DNA of 64,000 nucleotides from Haloferax sulfurifontis ATCC BAA-897 (GCF_000337835.1 NZ_AOLM01000018.1:62001-126000); one strand, 5' to 3'. Counted from the stretch's first letter, positions 27,770-35,956 are shown. Made by a program: numbers and translations. Notes: generated by a model from the letters alone, not told the origin.

Positions 27770-27801
27770 TTTCACTTTCACTTTCGGGGTCGTTTTTAAA
27801 C
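27770..27801 (+). promoter_or_regulatory. TTTCAC tandem element plus TATA box
   Basis: TTTCACTTTCACTTTC (27770-27785) lies eight bases upstream of the TATA-like TTTTTAAAC (27793-27801), which is 24-32 bases before ATG 27825. The same TTTCACTTTCACT stretch precedes a TATA-like element at 62718-62750. Confidence 0.5.
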
Positions 27802-27824
27802 CCCCGCGTGCCGAACGTGTGAGC

Positions 27825-28268
27825 ATGAGTCAAAGCACGCTCGGCGACGACGACCTGTTCGGAGAGGCGGCGGCGGAGATGCGCGCCGACGTCGAAGAGC
27901 ACCTCGGCGAGGCGCGGTCGGCGCTCCCCGACCCGGACGACGTGTGGGAGGCCGAGGCCGACAACGTCCTCGGCGTCCTCAACGGCCTCCGCTCCTCGCT
28001 CAACGTCGAGGGCGCGGCCGAGCACGTCCGACAGGCCAAGAAGTGGTACGTCATCGGTCAGCGCGCCGAGGCGTTCGACGACCCCGAGGACCTCGAAGCG
28101 GCCATCGAAGAGCTGGAAGAACTCATCGAGATGGTGGAGGAGGCCTACGAACTCGTCGGCGACCTCACCAACACGATGCCGCAACTCCGCGGCGCGCTCA
28201 CCGACGCGGCCGAGGCGGCGGAAGCCGCCGACGCGGACGACGACGAAGACGAGGAAGAAGCGGAGTAA
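27825..28268 (+). CDS. acidic coiled-coil-like haloarchaeal protein (DUF5790-like)
   Basis: 147 residues, strongly acidic, mostly helical. The conserved-looking head MSQSTLGDDDLFGEAAAEMR, a middle NVLGVLNGLRSSL and a helical Glu/Leu heptad region (LEAAIEELEELIEMVEEAYELV) precede a pure Asp/Glu tail. It resembles the DUF5790 family. No function known; a scaffold or partner-binding role is only a guess. Promoter with TATA and a TTTCAC repeat just upstream. Confidence 0.78.
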   Translation: MSQSTLGDDDLFGEAAAEMRADVEEHLGEARSALPDPDDVWEAEADNVLGVLNGLRSSLNVEGAAEHVRQAKKWYVIGQRAEAFDDPEDLEAAIEELEELIEMVEEAYELVGDLTNTMPQLRGALTDAAEAAEAADADDDEDEEEAE

Positions 28269-28331
28269 CTCGCCCGCCGGCCGACCAGTCCATCGGTGAG
28301 CCGGTGGGCTGGTGGGCCGGACAGCGGCCGT

Positions 28332-29054
28332 TCAGTCGAGTTCTCGACTCTCGACCGCGTCGAGGAGCGACGCGAGCGAGTCGGCCGCGAGCGATTCCAG
28401 TTCCGCGCCGCGGTCGGCGTCCCCCTCGGCGGGGTCGCCGACGACGCCGTTGTCGGTGAACTCGTCGGAGTCGTGGGCGAGGTTGACGCCCGAGACCCAC
28501 TCGCCCCAGCGGTCGGCACCGCCCGCGCGGGCCTCGTCGATTCGGTCCTCGCGGACCAGTTCTGGGTGCGTGTGGCGGAGGAGCGCGGTTTCTAACGGGC
28601 CGCCGTGGCCCATGTCCGAGGAGTGCTCGCCGACGGCGTCGAACCACGTGAAGGCGACCGCGTAAACGTCGCCCGTCCGCGAGACGCGCCGGCAGAGTTC
28701 CGCCAGCGCGTCGATGTTGCCGCCGTGGCCGTTGACGACGACGACGCGGTCGAAGCCGTGGTGGGCGAGCGATTCGATTGTCTCGCGGACGTACGCGCGG
28801 AAGGTGTCCGGGGAGACCCACAGCGTGCCGTCGAACGCGCGGTGTTCCTCGGCGACGCCGACCGGGATGGTCGGGCCGACGACGACCTCGCCGTCGAACG
28901 CCTCGGCCCCGGCCTCGGCGACCGATTCGGCGTTGAGCGCGTCGGTTCCGAGCGGCGCGTGCGGGCCGTGCTGTTCCGTGCTTCCGACCGGGAGGAGAGC
29001 GAGGTCGGCGTCGAGGTCGGCGACCTCGGTCCAGGTGGCCTCGGAGAGTCGCAT
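28332..29054 (-). CDS. creatininase-family amidohydrolase, possibly ArfB
   Basis: A 240-residue metal hydrolase. The creatininase signatures are LLPVGSTEQHGPHAPLGTDA (metal ligands Glu and His), VVVNGHGGN and DMGHGGPLET (with Glu). Family knowledge: archaeal members include ArfB, the deformylase of riboflavin/F420 precursor synthesis, as well as true creatininases. The sequence alone does not decide between them; in an archaeon that makes F420, ArfB is the more likely role. ATG 29054. Encoded 45 bases downstream of the ABC exporter gene on the same strand. Confidence 0.85.
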   Translation of the reverse strand: MRLSEATWTEVADLDADLALLPVGSTEQHGPHAPLGTDALNAESVAEAGAEAFDGEVVVGPTIPVGVAEEHRAFDGTLWVSPDTFRAYVRETIESLAHHGFDRVVVVNGHGGNIDALAELCRRVSRTGDVYAVAFTWFDAVGEHSSDMGHGGPLETALLRHTHPELVREDRIDEARAGGADRWGEWVSGVNLAHDSDEFTDNGVVGDPAEGDADRGAELESLAADSLASLLDAVESRELD

Positions 29055-29098
29055 GGCGACAGAAGGGACGGCCCCGACCTTAGTGATGGGCGCTTCGC

Positions 29099-31036
29099 TC
29101 AGTCGTTGCCGGCGTCGACCTCGGCCTGCCGGCGGGCGGCGCGCTCGACGAACTCGTCGGGGAGCTGGTCGATTTCGCCGGCCTGCACGCCCCAGAGGTG
29201 GGCGTAGAGGCCGTCTTCCGCGAGGAGGTCGTCGTGGGTGCCGCGCTCGACGATGCGGCCGTCTTCGAGGACGAGAATCTGTTCTGCGTCCTTGATGGTC
29301 GACAGGCGGTGGGCGATGCTGAACGTCGTCCGGTCGGCCGTGAGTTCGTCCAGCGAGCGCTGGATGAGCATCTCGGTCTCGGTGTCCACGTCCGAGGTCG
29401 CCTCGTCGAGGACGAGGATGTCGGGGTCTTTCAGGATGGCGCGGGCGATGGAGACGCGCTGGCGCTGGCCGCCCGAGAGCTTCACGCCGCGCTCGCCGAC
29501 CTTGGTGTCGTAGCCCTCGGGGAGGTTCGAGATGAACTCGTGGGCCTCGGCGGCCTTGGCGGCCGCGACGACCGCCTCGTCGTCGGCGTCGAACGTCCCG
29601 TAGGTGATGTTGTCGCGGACGGTCCCGTAGAACAGGAACGTCTCTTGGCTGACGTAGGCGATTGACTCGCGGAGGCTGGAGATGGTCACGCCGCGCACGT
29701 CCTGGCCGTCGACGCTGACGCGCCCCTCGTCGGGGTCGTACATCCGCATCAGGAGCTTGAGAATCGTCGATTTCCCCGCGCCCGTGGGGCCGACGAGCGC
29801 GAGCGTCTCGCCGCCGTCGACCTCGAAGGAGACGTCCTCGACGATGGTCTCGCCGTCGCCGTAGCCGAACGTCACGTCGTCGTACTCGACGCGGCCCTCG
29901 GAGACGGCGAGGTCGGGCGCGTCGGGCTGTTCGGCCAGCCGCGCGGGCTCGTCCATCAGGCCGAAGATGCGGGCGCTGGACGCGCGGGCGCGCTGGTACA
30001 TGTTGATAATCTGCCCGAACTGAGCCAGCGGCCAGACGAACTGCTGGGTGAGCAGGATGAACGTGACGAACTCGCCGATTTCGAGGTCGCCGGTGAAGGG
30101 GCCGGGACCCTGTCCGTTGATGACCCACAGGCCGCCGACGACGAAGGTGAGCGAAAAGCCGATGCCCGCGAGGATGCGGAGCGCCGGGAAGAACTTGATT
30201 CGGGTGTTGATGGCGTCCCAGTTGGCGTCGAAGTAGTCCATCGAGACGCCGTCGACGCGGTCCGATTCGTGGGGTTCGGCGTTGAACGTCTTGATGACCT
30301 GAATGCCGCCGAGGTTGTTCTCCAGCCGGGAGTTGAGTTTGCCGACCGACGAGCGCACGTCGGCGTACTTCGGCTGGATGATGCCGACGAACTTCCACGT
30401 GAACAGCGCGATGAGCGGCACCGGCAACAGCGCGACGAGCGCGAGTTGCCAGTTGTACGAGAGGAGGACCACCGCGATGGCGACGACCATCACGAACAGG
30501 CGGAAAAACGAGTTCATCCCGTCGTTGAGGAACCGTTCGAGGCGGTTCACGTCGTTCGAGAGGATGGACATCATCTCGCCGGTCTGCTTGTCGGCGAAGA
30601 AGTCCATGTTGAGCAGTTGCATCCGGTCGTAGGTGTCGGTCCGAACGTCGTGTTGAATCTGCTGGGCGAAGGCGTTCCAGCCCCAGTTGCGGAGCCAGTG
30701 GAACAGCGCGCCGGCGGTGAAACTGAACACGATGATGCCGACCGCCAAGAAGAACTGGCCGTCTCGGGTCGCGGGGACGAACGGGGCAATCCACGCCTCG
30801 GGGACGACGGGGAAACCGGCCGCGAACGACGTCTCCTGCCGGATGATGGCGTCGATGGCGAGGCCGAGGACGACCGGCGGCATGAGGTCGAGCACGCGGG
30901 CGGCGACGCTCGCGAGGACGCCCACAAGGAACTCGAAGGTGTTGTCGCGCCCGTACTCGGCGAACAGCCGCCGCATCGGGTTGTCGACCCGCGCTCGCTG
31001 GTCCTCGAACGGGTCGTCGTCGGTTTCAGGGGACAC
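29099..31036 (-). CDS. ABC exporter half-transporter (fused membrane and ATPase domains)
   Basis: 645 residues. A type IV exporter membrane domain of six helices (about residues 40-355) precedes an ATPase with Walker A (GPTGAGKST), Q-loop, signature LSGGQRQRV, Walker B (ILVLDEATSDVD) and switch His (IAHRLST). It works as a dimer, exporting lipids, drugs or peptides; substrate unknown. An acidic 35-residue N-terminal extension (DDDPFEDQRARVDNPMRRL) is typical of haloarchaeal versions. Confidence 0.95.
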   Translation of the reverse strand: MSPETDDDPFEDQRARVDNPMRRLFAEYGRDNTFEFLVGVLASVAARVLDLMPPVVLGLAIDAIIRQETSFAAGFPVVPEAWIAPFVPATRDGQFFLAVGIIVFSFTAGALFHWLRNWGWNAFAQQIQHDVRTDTYDRMQLLNMDFFADKQTGEMMSILSNDVNRLERFLNDGMNSFFRLFVMVVAIAVVLLSYNWQLALVALLPVPLIALFTWKFVGIIQPKYADVRSSVGKLNSRLENNLGGIQVIKTFNAEPHESDRVDGVSMDYFDANWDAINTRIKFFPALRILAGIGFSLTFVVGGLWVINGQGPGPFTGDLEIGEFVTFILLTQQFVWPLAQFGQIINMYQRARASSARIFGLMDEPARLAEQPDAPDLAVSEGRVEYDDVTFGYGDGETIVEDVSFEVDGGETLALVGPTGAGKSTILKLLMRMYDPDEGRVSVDGQDVRGVTISSLRESIAYVSQETFLFYGTVRDNITYGTFDADDEAVVAAAKAAEAHEFISNLPEGYDTKVGERGVKLSGGQRQRVSIARAILKDPDILVLDEATSDVDTETEMLIQRSLDELTADRTTFSIAHRLSTIKDAEQILVLEDGRIVERGTHDDLLAEDGLYAHLWGVQAGEIDQLPDEFVERAARRQAEVDAGND

Positions 31037-31098
31037 GACAACGGTTCAGGGGGCGCGCGCAGTAAAGCGCTCGGGTGGGGGAGCGGGCCGCCGGTAGC

Positions 31099-31992
31099 TC
31101 AACAGGAGGCGTTCCGAACCGTGTTCCTGCTCGAACCCCCGGATTCGACGACCGGCTGTTGGCTGACGCCGCAGAGGTCGTTCCGGATGAGTCGGTTGCG
31201 GTGGGAGTCCTCCAGCGTGACGCCGTGAGCCGAGAGACCGGTCGTCACGACGTTCTCGTGGAGGGAGTTTCGGTCGCTTCCGACGAGTTCGAACCCGGCG
31301 ATGATGATATCGACCTCGTTTTCGACGAAGCGATTCCGGTGGCTGTCGCGGAGTTGGAACCCGGGGCCACCGCCGTCGGCGAGGTTCCGCTGGAACACGT
31401 TCCGATTGCTTCTGACGAGTCTTACCGGGAAGTCCTCGGTCAGGAACTCACAGTCGACGAACTCGTTTCGGTGCGAGTCCGTGAGCGTGAGCACGACCGG
31501 ACTGACGAGCGTACACGACTCGAACCGGGTCCGCGTGGTGCGTCTGAGAACGACGCTCTCCGATTCGAAGATGAAAAAGCTCGTGTTCGTCACCGCACAG
31601 CGCGCTGTGTCCGCGAGGACGAACTGCGGGACCGGGTCGTACTGGTCGCCCGGATGGCCGACGACTTGCGAGTCCGCTATCGTCACCCGACTCGCATCCG
31701 TGATTCGGCCCCCCTTCGTCAGCACGATATCGGTTATCGAGACGCGACTGCCCGAAATCGTCGTCTCGCCGTTCACGGCGTAGCCCCGGCCGTCGACGCG
31801 GACGTCGTCGGCGAGAACCTCCAGACAGTCGAGGTCTCCGTCGAGGTAGTACCGCCCCGACTCGGTGACGCTCGCGCATCCCGAAAGCCCCACCTCGTCG
31901 GTCCGCAGTTGCAACACGCCCGGCGCGAGCGCCGGAAGCGCGGCGAGACCCAGTCCGCGAAGCGCCCCTCTCCTCGTGATGTGTGTCGACAT
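31099..31992 (-). CDS. Tat-exported right-handed β-helix (NosD-like) protein
   Basis: 297 residues. An N-terminal Tat-type signal (ITRRGALRGLGLAAL) is followed by repeated short β-strand rungs, e.g. GSRVSITDIVLTKGGRI, DSHRNEFVDCEF, RSNRNVFQRNLA and DSHRNRFVENEV. The regular N-x-F/N-R-x-x-x-N spacing marks a parallel β-helix like NosD and pectate-lyase folds. The signal has no lipobox cysteine, so the protein is probably secreted or surface-associated. A carbohydrate-binding role is possible; no catalytic residues are assigned. Confidence 0.85.
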   Translation of the reverse strand: MSTHITRRGALRGLGLAALPALAPGVLQLRTDEVGLSGCASVTESGRYYLDGDLDCLEVLADDVRVDGRGYAVNGETTISGSRVSITDIVLTKGGRITDASRVTIADSQVVGHPGDQYDPVPQFVLADTARCAVTNTSFFIFESESVVLRRTTRTRFESCTLVSPVVLTLTDSHRNEFVDCEFLTEDFPVRLVRSNRNVFQRNLADGGGPGFQLRDSHRNRFVENEVDIIIAGFELVGSDRNSLHENVVTTGLSAHGVTLEDSHRNRLIRNDLCGVSQQPVVESGGSSRNTVRNASC

Positions 31993-32120
31993 GGCACTTA
32001 TCCAACTACAACACGTCGGCACAAATACAGATATTGTGAGATTGTTACCAACTACGTATCATAATTCGTGACGTACTGCAACGCCGACGGATGGGTGCGA
32101 GTCGGTCGCGCCGTCGGCGC

Positions 32121-32390
32121 TCAGACGACTCGGTCTTCGACCTCGGGGTCGATTCCGGCCTCGACGAGGTCCTGTCGGACGCGCTCGCGGAGCGGGTCGG
32201 GGACCGTGTCGCGGCCGACGGGGACCGCGACTTCGCCGTCGCCTTTCACCTTCCAGTAGAGGACGCAGTCGGACGGTTCGTAGTACTCGATGCTGTAGGC
32301 GTCGTCCGCCCCGCGGTAGTGGACCCGCGCCGCGAACTCCTCGGCGCGCCAGCCTTCGAGTTCGGAGAGCGCCGCGACGTGTGCTGTCAT
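32121..32390 (-). CDS. small haloarchaeal protein of unknown function
   Basis: 89 residues, soluble and acidic, with a β-rich middle (EEFAARVHYRGADDAYSIEYY, CVLYWKVKGDGEVAVPVG) and a helical C-terminus (PDPLRERVRQDLVEAGIDPE). It ends EVEDRVV. No family recognised. It starts 40 bases downstream of the DUF192 gene stop on the same strand and could be in its operon. Confidence 0.72.
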   Translation of the reverse strand: MTAHVAALSELEGWRAEEFAARVHYRGADDAYSIEYYEPSDCVLYWKVKGDGEVAVPVGRDTVPDPLRERVRQDLVEAGIDPEVEDRVV

Positions 32391-32430
32391 AGTGGGGTCA
32401 ACGGTCGCCGGCCCTTCGGGCGTTTCGCTT

Positions 32431-32928
32431 CTACTCGGCTTCGACCCGGTCGCCCGCGTCGATGCCGGTCTCGTTCGTGTAGCCGTAGGGGAGTTCGAGG
32501 ACGTACTTCCCGGTTCCGCGGTAGCGGGTGAGGTCGGATTCGCTCGTCCCCTCGGGGTCGAGTTCGGCGTGGTGGATGCGCGTGATGGTGCCGTTTTCGG
32601 CGACGAAGACGATGTCGAGGGGGAAGTCCATGTCGCGCATCACGTAGGCGTAGGTGCCCGACGAGTCGTGGACGAACCACATCCCCTCGTTTTCGGCGAG
32701 CGATTCGGTGTCGCTCAGGCCGGTAAAGCGCTTGGCGCGGGTGTCGGCGACGCGGGCGTCGACGGTCGCCAGGGTCTCGCCGGTCTCGTCGTCGACGACG
32801 GTAAGCGTGGTTCGTTCGTAGTCGTCGGTCGAGCCGGGGACGACCGCCGGGTTAGAGAGATACGCGACGCTCGCGACGGCGACGACGACGGCGACGACGA
32901 GCAGGGCGATTCGCGCGCGAGAGGTCAT
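32431..32928 (-). CDS. DUF192-family exported protein
   Basis: 165 residues. An N-terminal membrane anchor or signal (IALLVVAVVVAVASVAYL) is followed by the DUF192 β-barrel: VDARVADTRAKRFTGLSDTESL, GMWFVHDSSG, YVMRDMDFPLDIVFV, and Y.LELP.G. The domain is widespread in bacteria and archaea and is of unknown function. The extracytoplasmic location follows from the anchor. Confidence 0.88.
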   Translation of the reverse strand: MTSRARIALLVVAVVVAVASVAYLSNPAVVPGSTDDYERTTLTVVDDETGETLATVDARVADTRAKRFTGLSDTESLAENEGMWFVHDSSGTYAYVMRDMDFPLDIVFVAENGTITRIHHAELDPEGTSESDLTRYRGTGKYVLELPYGYTNETGIDAGDRVEAE

Positions 32929-33021
32929 TGCCGGACGTGACGGTCGCCGCGCGTCTAAGGGTTCCGGGGACCGGTCGAAACGAAAACCGTTATGAGCGCG
33001 AACCGGCTCGATTGAGGTGCA

Positions 33022-33095
33022 GGGCTCGTGGTCTAGTTGGTTATGACGCGGCCTTTACAAGGCTGAGGTCGGTGGTTCGAATCCGCCCGAGCCCA
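33022..33095 (+). tRNA. tRNA-Val (UAC)
   Basis: Cloverleaf with acceptor GGGCTCG/CGAGCCC, anticodon stem CGGCC/GGCTG with loop TTTACAA (anticodon TAC), T-arm GGTGG-TTCGAAT-CCGCC and A73. Its 3' half is repeated twice downstream (33184, 33229), and an inverted copy with flank occurs at 36886-36996. Confidence 0.96.
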
Positions 33096-33132
33096 CTAAT
33101 TCTGTGTGAGCGACAGCGAACGCGAATTAGTG
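33094..33132. repeat. inverted repeat abutting the tRNA-Val 3' end
   Basis: CACTAATTC (33094-33102) and GAATTAGTG (33124-33132) are perfect 9-bp arms; the first arm starts at C72-A73 of the tRNA. The inverted copy at 36.9 kb has a compensated version of the same hairpin (CACGAACTC/GAATTCGTG). Confidence 0.85.
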
Positions 33133-33139
33133 AACCGAG

Positions 33140-33245
33140 GGCGGGAGAACCTTACGGCAACCGAGCGGAGCGAGGTTGACGGAGTGGTTCGAATCCGCCC
33201 GAACACCGACTGCGATACGAGCGACCGAGGTTCGAATCCGCCCGA
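33140..33245. repeat. two tRNA-Val 3'-half modules
   Basis: GTGGTTCGAATCCGCCCGA recurs at 33184-33202 (19 of 19 with 33072-33090), and GGTTCGAATCCGCCCGA at 33229-33245 (17 of 17). A degenerate inverted T-arm (GGCGGGAGAACC, 33140-33151) and an inner hairpin GGCAACC-GAGCGGAGCGA-GGTTG(A)C precede the first. After the matched block the acceptor end diverges (ACACC, CTCCA instead of GCCCA). Confidence 0.85.
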
Positions 33246-33251
33246 CTCCAC

Positions 33252-33455
33252 TCACACACTTCGTTGCATCACCAAAAGCGACATCGGGACGTTGGCGGCG
33301 ACGAGACCGAACGCGCCGCCGACGAGCGGTTCGACACCCAGCGACGGACCGAGGAGGTAGCCGCCGACGAACCCGAGCGGGTCGAAGACCAACGCGAGGA
33401 TGATGAGCTGTACTGCGAAGTTCTTGGAGGTGAACCAGCGGGGGAGTAGCGACAC
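33252..33455 (-). CDS. 67-residue two-helix membrane protein
   Basis: From GTG 33455: an aromatic/basic N-terminus (SLLPRWFTSKNF) and two hydrophobic helices (about residues 13-34 and 41-62). The promoter supports the call: ATTAAATA (minus strand, 33490-33483) is 28-35 bases upstream, and a 22-bp palindrome lies between it and the start. No family recognised. The 3' end borders the tRNA-Val modules. Confidence 0.7.
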   Translation of the reverse strand: MSLLPRWFTSKNFAVQLIILALVFDPLGFVGGYLLGPSLGVEPLVGGAFGLVAANVPMSLLVMQRSV

Positions 33456-33456
33456 G

Positions 33457-33478
33457 GTTGTCGAAACGTGTCGACAAC
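33457..33478. promoter_or_regulatory. palindromic operator candidate over the start site
   Basis: GTTGTCGA (33457-33464) and TCGACAAC (33471-33478) are perfect inverted arms with a 6-bp spacer. The element lies between the TATA box and the GTG start of the small membrane protein, covering the expected transcription start, as repressor operators do. Confidence 0.55.
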
Positions 33479-33560
33479 CTGCTATTTAATTTCATGTGGT
33501 CGCGGTCGGAGCCACGAGGACGCGAACCCTTTTAGCCCACCACGAACCCTCCACCGAGTA

Positions 33561-33959
33561 GTGAACCCAATCGCTCGACTCCGCGAGAACCCGCGGCGGG
33601 CGGCCGTCGCCCTCGGGTACGCGTTCGTCGTCCTCGTGGTGTCGGTCGTTCCGACGCCGCCGGGAAGCCTCACACCGATGGGTCCGTTCGGACTCGTCGG
33701 CCTCGACAAGTGGGTCCACGCGGTCGGGTACGCCGGTCTCGGATTCGCCGTCGCGTCCGCGATTCGCGCGAGGGGGCGCGAGGAGGTCGCGGCGGCCGTC
33801 GTCGCCGCCGGCGCGTTCGGCGCGGGTATCGAACTCGTGCAGGCGACGCTCCCGTATCGGTCGTTCGGCGTCGCCGACGCGGGGGCGAACCTCGTCGGGG
33901 CGGCCCTCGGTGGAATCGTCTGGGTCGTGGTCGCCCGCGGTTCGGAATCCCGGAGGTAG
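33561..33959 (+). CDS. VanZ-family membrane protein
   Basis: 132 residues from GTG 33561 with four membrane helices. The family motif region is LDKWVHAVGYAGLGFAVA, followed by GAGIELVQATLPYRSFGVADAGANLVGAALG, in which the Glu/Gln and Asp-x-x-x-N residues are typical of VanZ-like proteins. The upstream 31 codons of the open frame are discarded because they lack conservation and the GTG directly precedes the first helix. Function in archaea is unknown. Confidence 0.82.
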   Translation: MNPIARLRENPRRAAVALGYAFVVLVVSVVPTPPGSLTPMGPFGLVGLDKWVHAVGYAGLGFAVASAIRARGREEVAAAVVAAGAFGAGIELVQATLPYRSFGVADAGANLVGAALGGIVWVVVARGSESRR

Positions 33960-34003
33960 GATTATCTCACCCCCTCTCCAAGGGGGCACGAACGGTGAAG
34001 GCA

Positions 34004-34672
34004 ATGGGCACGAGACGACTCATCCGGGCACTCGGTCTCGCGGGAATCGGCGTCGTCGGGACGTACCTCCTCGCGGTTCGACCGTGGCATAGGCGCTGGG
34101 GGACGACAGACGACGAGGCGACGGGGTGGCTCCCCGGTGACGACTTCGTCGCCGAGGCGGACGTCTCCTCGACGCGGGCGATTACGATTACGGCCCCCGC
34201 GCGGGCGGTCTGGCCGTGGCTCGTCCAGTTGGGGCAGGGTCGCGGCGGGTTCTACAGCTACGAGCGACTGGAGAACCTCTTCGGCCTGCAGATTCACAAC
34301 GCGGACCGAATCCTCCCGCAACACCAGCGACTCGACGTGGGCGACGAGATACGACTCGGCCCGCCGGGGTCGGGCGCGCCGTCGTTCCGGGTCGCCTTCG
34401 TGGACCCCGAGCGGAGCCTCGTGTTGAGCGCGCCGGGCTGGGAGACCGGAGAGAGCCCGGCGACGTGGACCTTCGCGTTGCACGAGGTTGCGCCCGGCGC
34501 GACGCGGCTGGTCGTCAGGTTCCGCGGGCGGTCGGAGACGCTCCGCGAGCGCGCGATGAACCGATTGGTCGTCGAGCCGGTCCAGTTCGCCATGGAGCGG
34601 AAGATGCTCAAGGGGATTCGTTCGCGGGCGGAGCGGGCGCGGGCGAGCCCGACGGGCGGCCGGCACCGCTGA
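34004..34672 (+). CDS. membrane-anchored SRPBCC (START-like) domain protein
   Basis: 222 residues. One N-terminal membrane segment (RALGLAGIGVVGTYLLAV) precedes an SRPBCC lipid/ligand-binding fold (RAITITAPARAVWPWLVQLGQG, GGFYSYERLENLFGLQI, ATWTFALHEVAPGATRLVVRFRG). The pattern resembles a family often described as SRPBCC or polyketide-cyclase-like. Ligand unknown. ATG 34004 is 44 bases after the VanZ-like gene on the same strand. Confidence 0.82.
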   Translation: MGTRRLIRALGLAGIGVVGTYLLAVRPWHRRWGTTDDEATGWLPGDDFVAEADVSSTRAITITAPARAVWPWLVQLGQGRGGFYSYERLENLFGLQIHNADRILPQHQRLDVGDEIRLGPPGSGAPSFRVAFVDPERSLVLSAPGWETGESPATWTFALHEVAPGATRLVVRFRGRSETLRERAMNRLVVEPVQFAMERKMLKGIRSRAERARASPTGGRHR

Positions 34673-34733
34673 CCGGACGCCGACGGGCGATTCGAAAGCC
34701 TTTTTGATTCGGTCCGGCTTCGGAAGAGTGCGA

Positions 34734-34807
34734 GCCGCCTTAGCTCAGACTGGGAGAGCACTCGACTGAAGATCGAGCTGTCCCCGGTTCAAATCCGGGA
34801 GGCGGCA
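34734..34807 (+). tRNA. tRNA-Phe (GAA), copy 1
   Basis: Cloverleaf with acceptor GCCGCCT/AGGCGGC, D-arm TAGCTCAGACTGG, anticodon stem CTCGA/TCGAG with loop CTGAAGA (GAA), T-arm CCCGG-TTCAAAT-CCGGG and A73. It is identical to the copy at 36732. Two extra 3'-half copies follow downstream. Confidence 0.97.
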
Positions 34808-34857
34808 TATTCTGAGATTCTGAGCGGGGCGAAGAATCGAAGAAACGACGCCGGACT

Positions 34858-34920
34858 GATTTGAACCCAAGAAGTCGAACGGAGTGAGTCTTCTTTCGGT
34901 TCAAATCCGGGAGGCGGCAT
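34858..34920. repeat. tRNA-Phe 3'-half module 1
   Basis: Bases 34897-34920 repeat 34785-34808 exactly (24 of 24). GATTTGAACC (34858-34867) is a perfect inverted partner of GGTTCAAATC (34898-34907), with a nested AAGAAG/CTTCTT pair inside, so the module folds as one long hairpin. Confidence 0.92.
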
Positions 34921-34979
34921 TTCTCTGTACCTGACCACCGAGCGAAGCGAGCGTGGCAGGTACTGTAACTGCCACCCGA

Positions 34980-35044
34980 CCGGATTCTGAACCAGCGAGC
35001 AAATCGAAGATTTGCGAGCGAGGTTCAAATCCGGGAGGCGGCAT
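34980..35044. repeat. tRNA-Phe 3'-half module 2
   Basis: GGTTCAAATCCGGGAGGCGGCAT (35022-35044 less the first bases of the stem) repeats the native gene. CCGGATTCTGAACC (34980-34993) is its inverted partner with one extra base; inside is GCAAATC-GAA-GATTTGC. Bases 35022-35079 match 36784-36841 (native T-arm and flank of tRNA-Phe copy 2) at 57 of 58 positions. Confidence 0.92.
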
Positions 35045-35238
35045 TTTTCTGCGAACTACCGAGGGAGCGGAGCGACCGAGAGTCACCCTCGGTCGGCGGC
35101 AATCGAATTCCGGGCGGCGCAATCGAACAAGACAGCATTCAGACGTTTCAACCCCGGAGAACCGAACACACGGCACCGCTGGACCCAGAGGCGTTCTTCA
35201 GAAGACTTATCCGCGTGAGGTCGCTTGATTCAAAGGCA

Positions 35239-35433
35239 ATGGCGAAAGGTAAGGTCGACTTCTTCAACGACACTGGCGGCTACGGTTTCATCTCTACTGA
35301 CGACGCGGACGACGACGTGTTCTTCCACATGGAAGATGTTGGCGGTCCGGACCTCGAAGAGGGTCAGGAGATCGAATTCGACATCGAGCAGGCCCCCAAG
35401 GGCCCGCGCGCGACGAACGTCACCCGCCTCTAA
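35239..35433 (+). CDS. cspA: cold shock protein CspA, copy 1
   Basis: A 64-residue cold-shock-domain OB fold with RNP1 (GYGFIS) and RNP2 (VFFHM). It binds single-stranded nucleic acid and acts as an RNA chaperone. ACTTATCC at about 35206-35212 is the likely TATA element for a leaderless or short-leader transcript. It is followed by a T-rich stretch (TTTCTTCCGTTTTT) that may terminate transcription. Nearly identical to the second copy 355 bp downstream. Confidence 0.96.
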   Translation: MAKGKVDFFNDTGGYGFISTDDADDDVFFHMEDVGGPDLEEGQEIEFDIEQAPKGPRATNVTRL

Positions 35434-35593
35434 GCAGGTTTCCGTTCACCGCAGTACATTCACAGACTGACGAACTTTCTTCCGTTTTTCACGCCCGCGA
35501 GCGGCGGCGCTCGGCGGCGCACCGCGAGTCGGGCGAGCGATACCCTCGCCATGCGGAAGGGTTATCCGTTCGCAGGCACGTTGTACGGTTGCA

Positions 35594-35788
35594 ATGGCGA
35601 AAGGTAAGGTCGACTTCTTCAACGACACTGGCGGCTACGGTTTCATCTCTACTGACGACGCGGACGACGACGTGTTCTTCCACATGGAAGATGTTGGCGG
35701 TCCGGACCTCGAAGAGGGTCAGGAAGTGGAGTTCGACATCGAGCAGGCCCCCAAGGGCCCGCGCGCGACGAACGTCACGCGCCTGTAA
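35594..35788 (+). CDS. cspA: cold shock protein CspA, copy 2
   Basis: 64 residues, differing from copy 1 only at residue 45 (Val instead of Ile). The nucleotide sequences differ at just 6 of 195 positions, clustered in two spots (about codons 44-46 and the last three codons); the rest, including all third positions, is identical. The upstream regions are unrelated except for GTTATCC placed as in copy 1. This indicates recent duplication or gene conversion. Confidence 0.96.
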   Translation: MAKGKVDFFNDTGGYGFISTDDADDDVFFHMEDVGGPDLEEGQEVEFDIEQAPKGPRATNVTRL

Positions 35789-35831
35789 TTCGGTTTCCGA
35801 ATTCAGTACCAGACGAATCGATTTCTGAGCG

Positions 35832-35838
35832 TTTTTTT
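35832..35838 (+). terminator. oligo-T terminator after cspA copy 2
   Basis: TTTTTTT, preceded by GAGCG, lies 44 bases after the stop codon. Haloarchaeal transcription usually ends at such T-runs without a required hairpin. Confidence 0.6.
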
Positions 35839-35956
35839 ACACACTCTGAGCCGCGAGGCTGTCCGACGCAGGACGGCGCGCGTCAGACAGTCGCCACCCC
35901 AACTCACAACCCAGAAGGCTCTTATCCCTCGGTAGTTGTGCATCAAATGAACAACA

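Noticed and set aside
31075-32064. A 329-codon plus-strand frame opposite the β-helix protein
   Set aside because: Antisense shadow; the minus strand shows a Tat signal and regular β-helix rungs.
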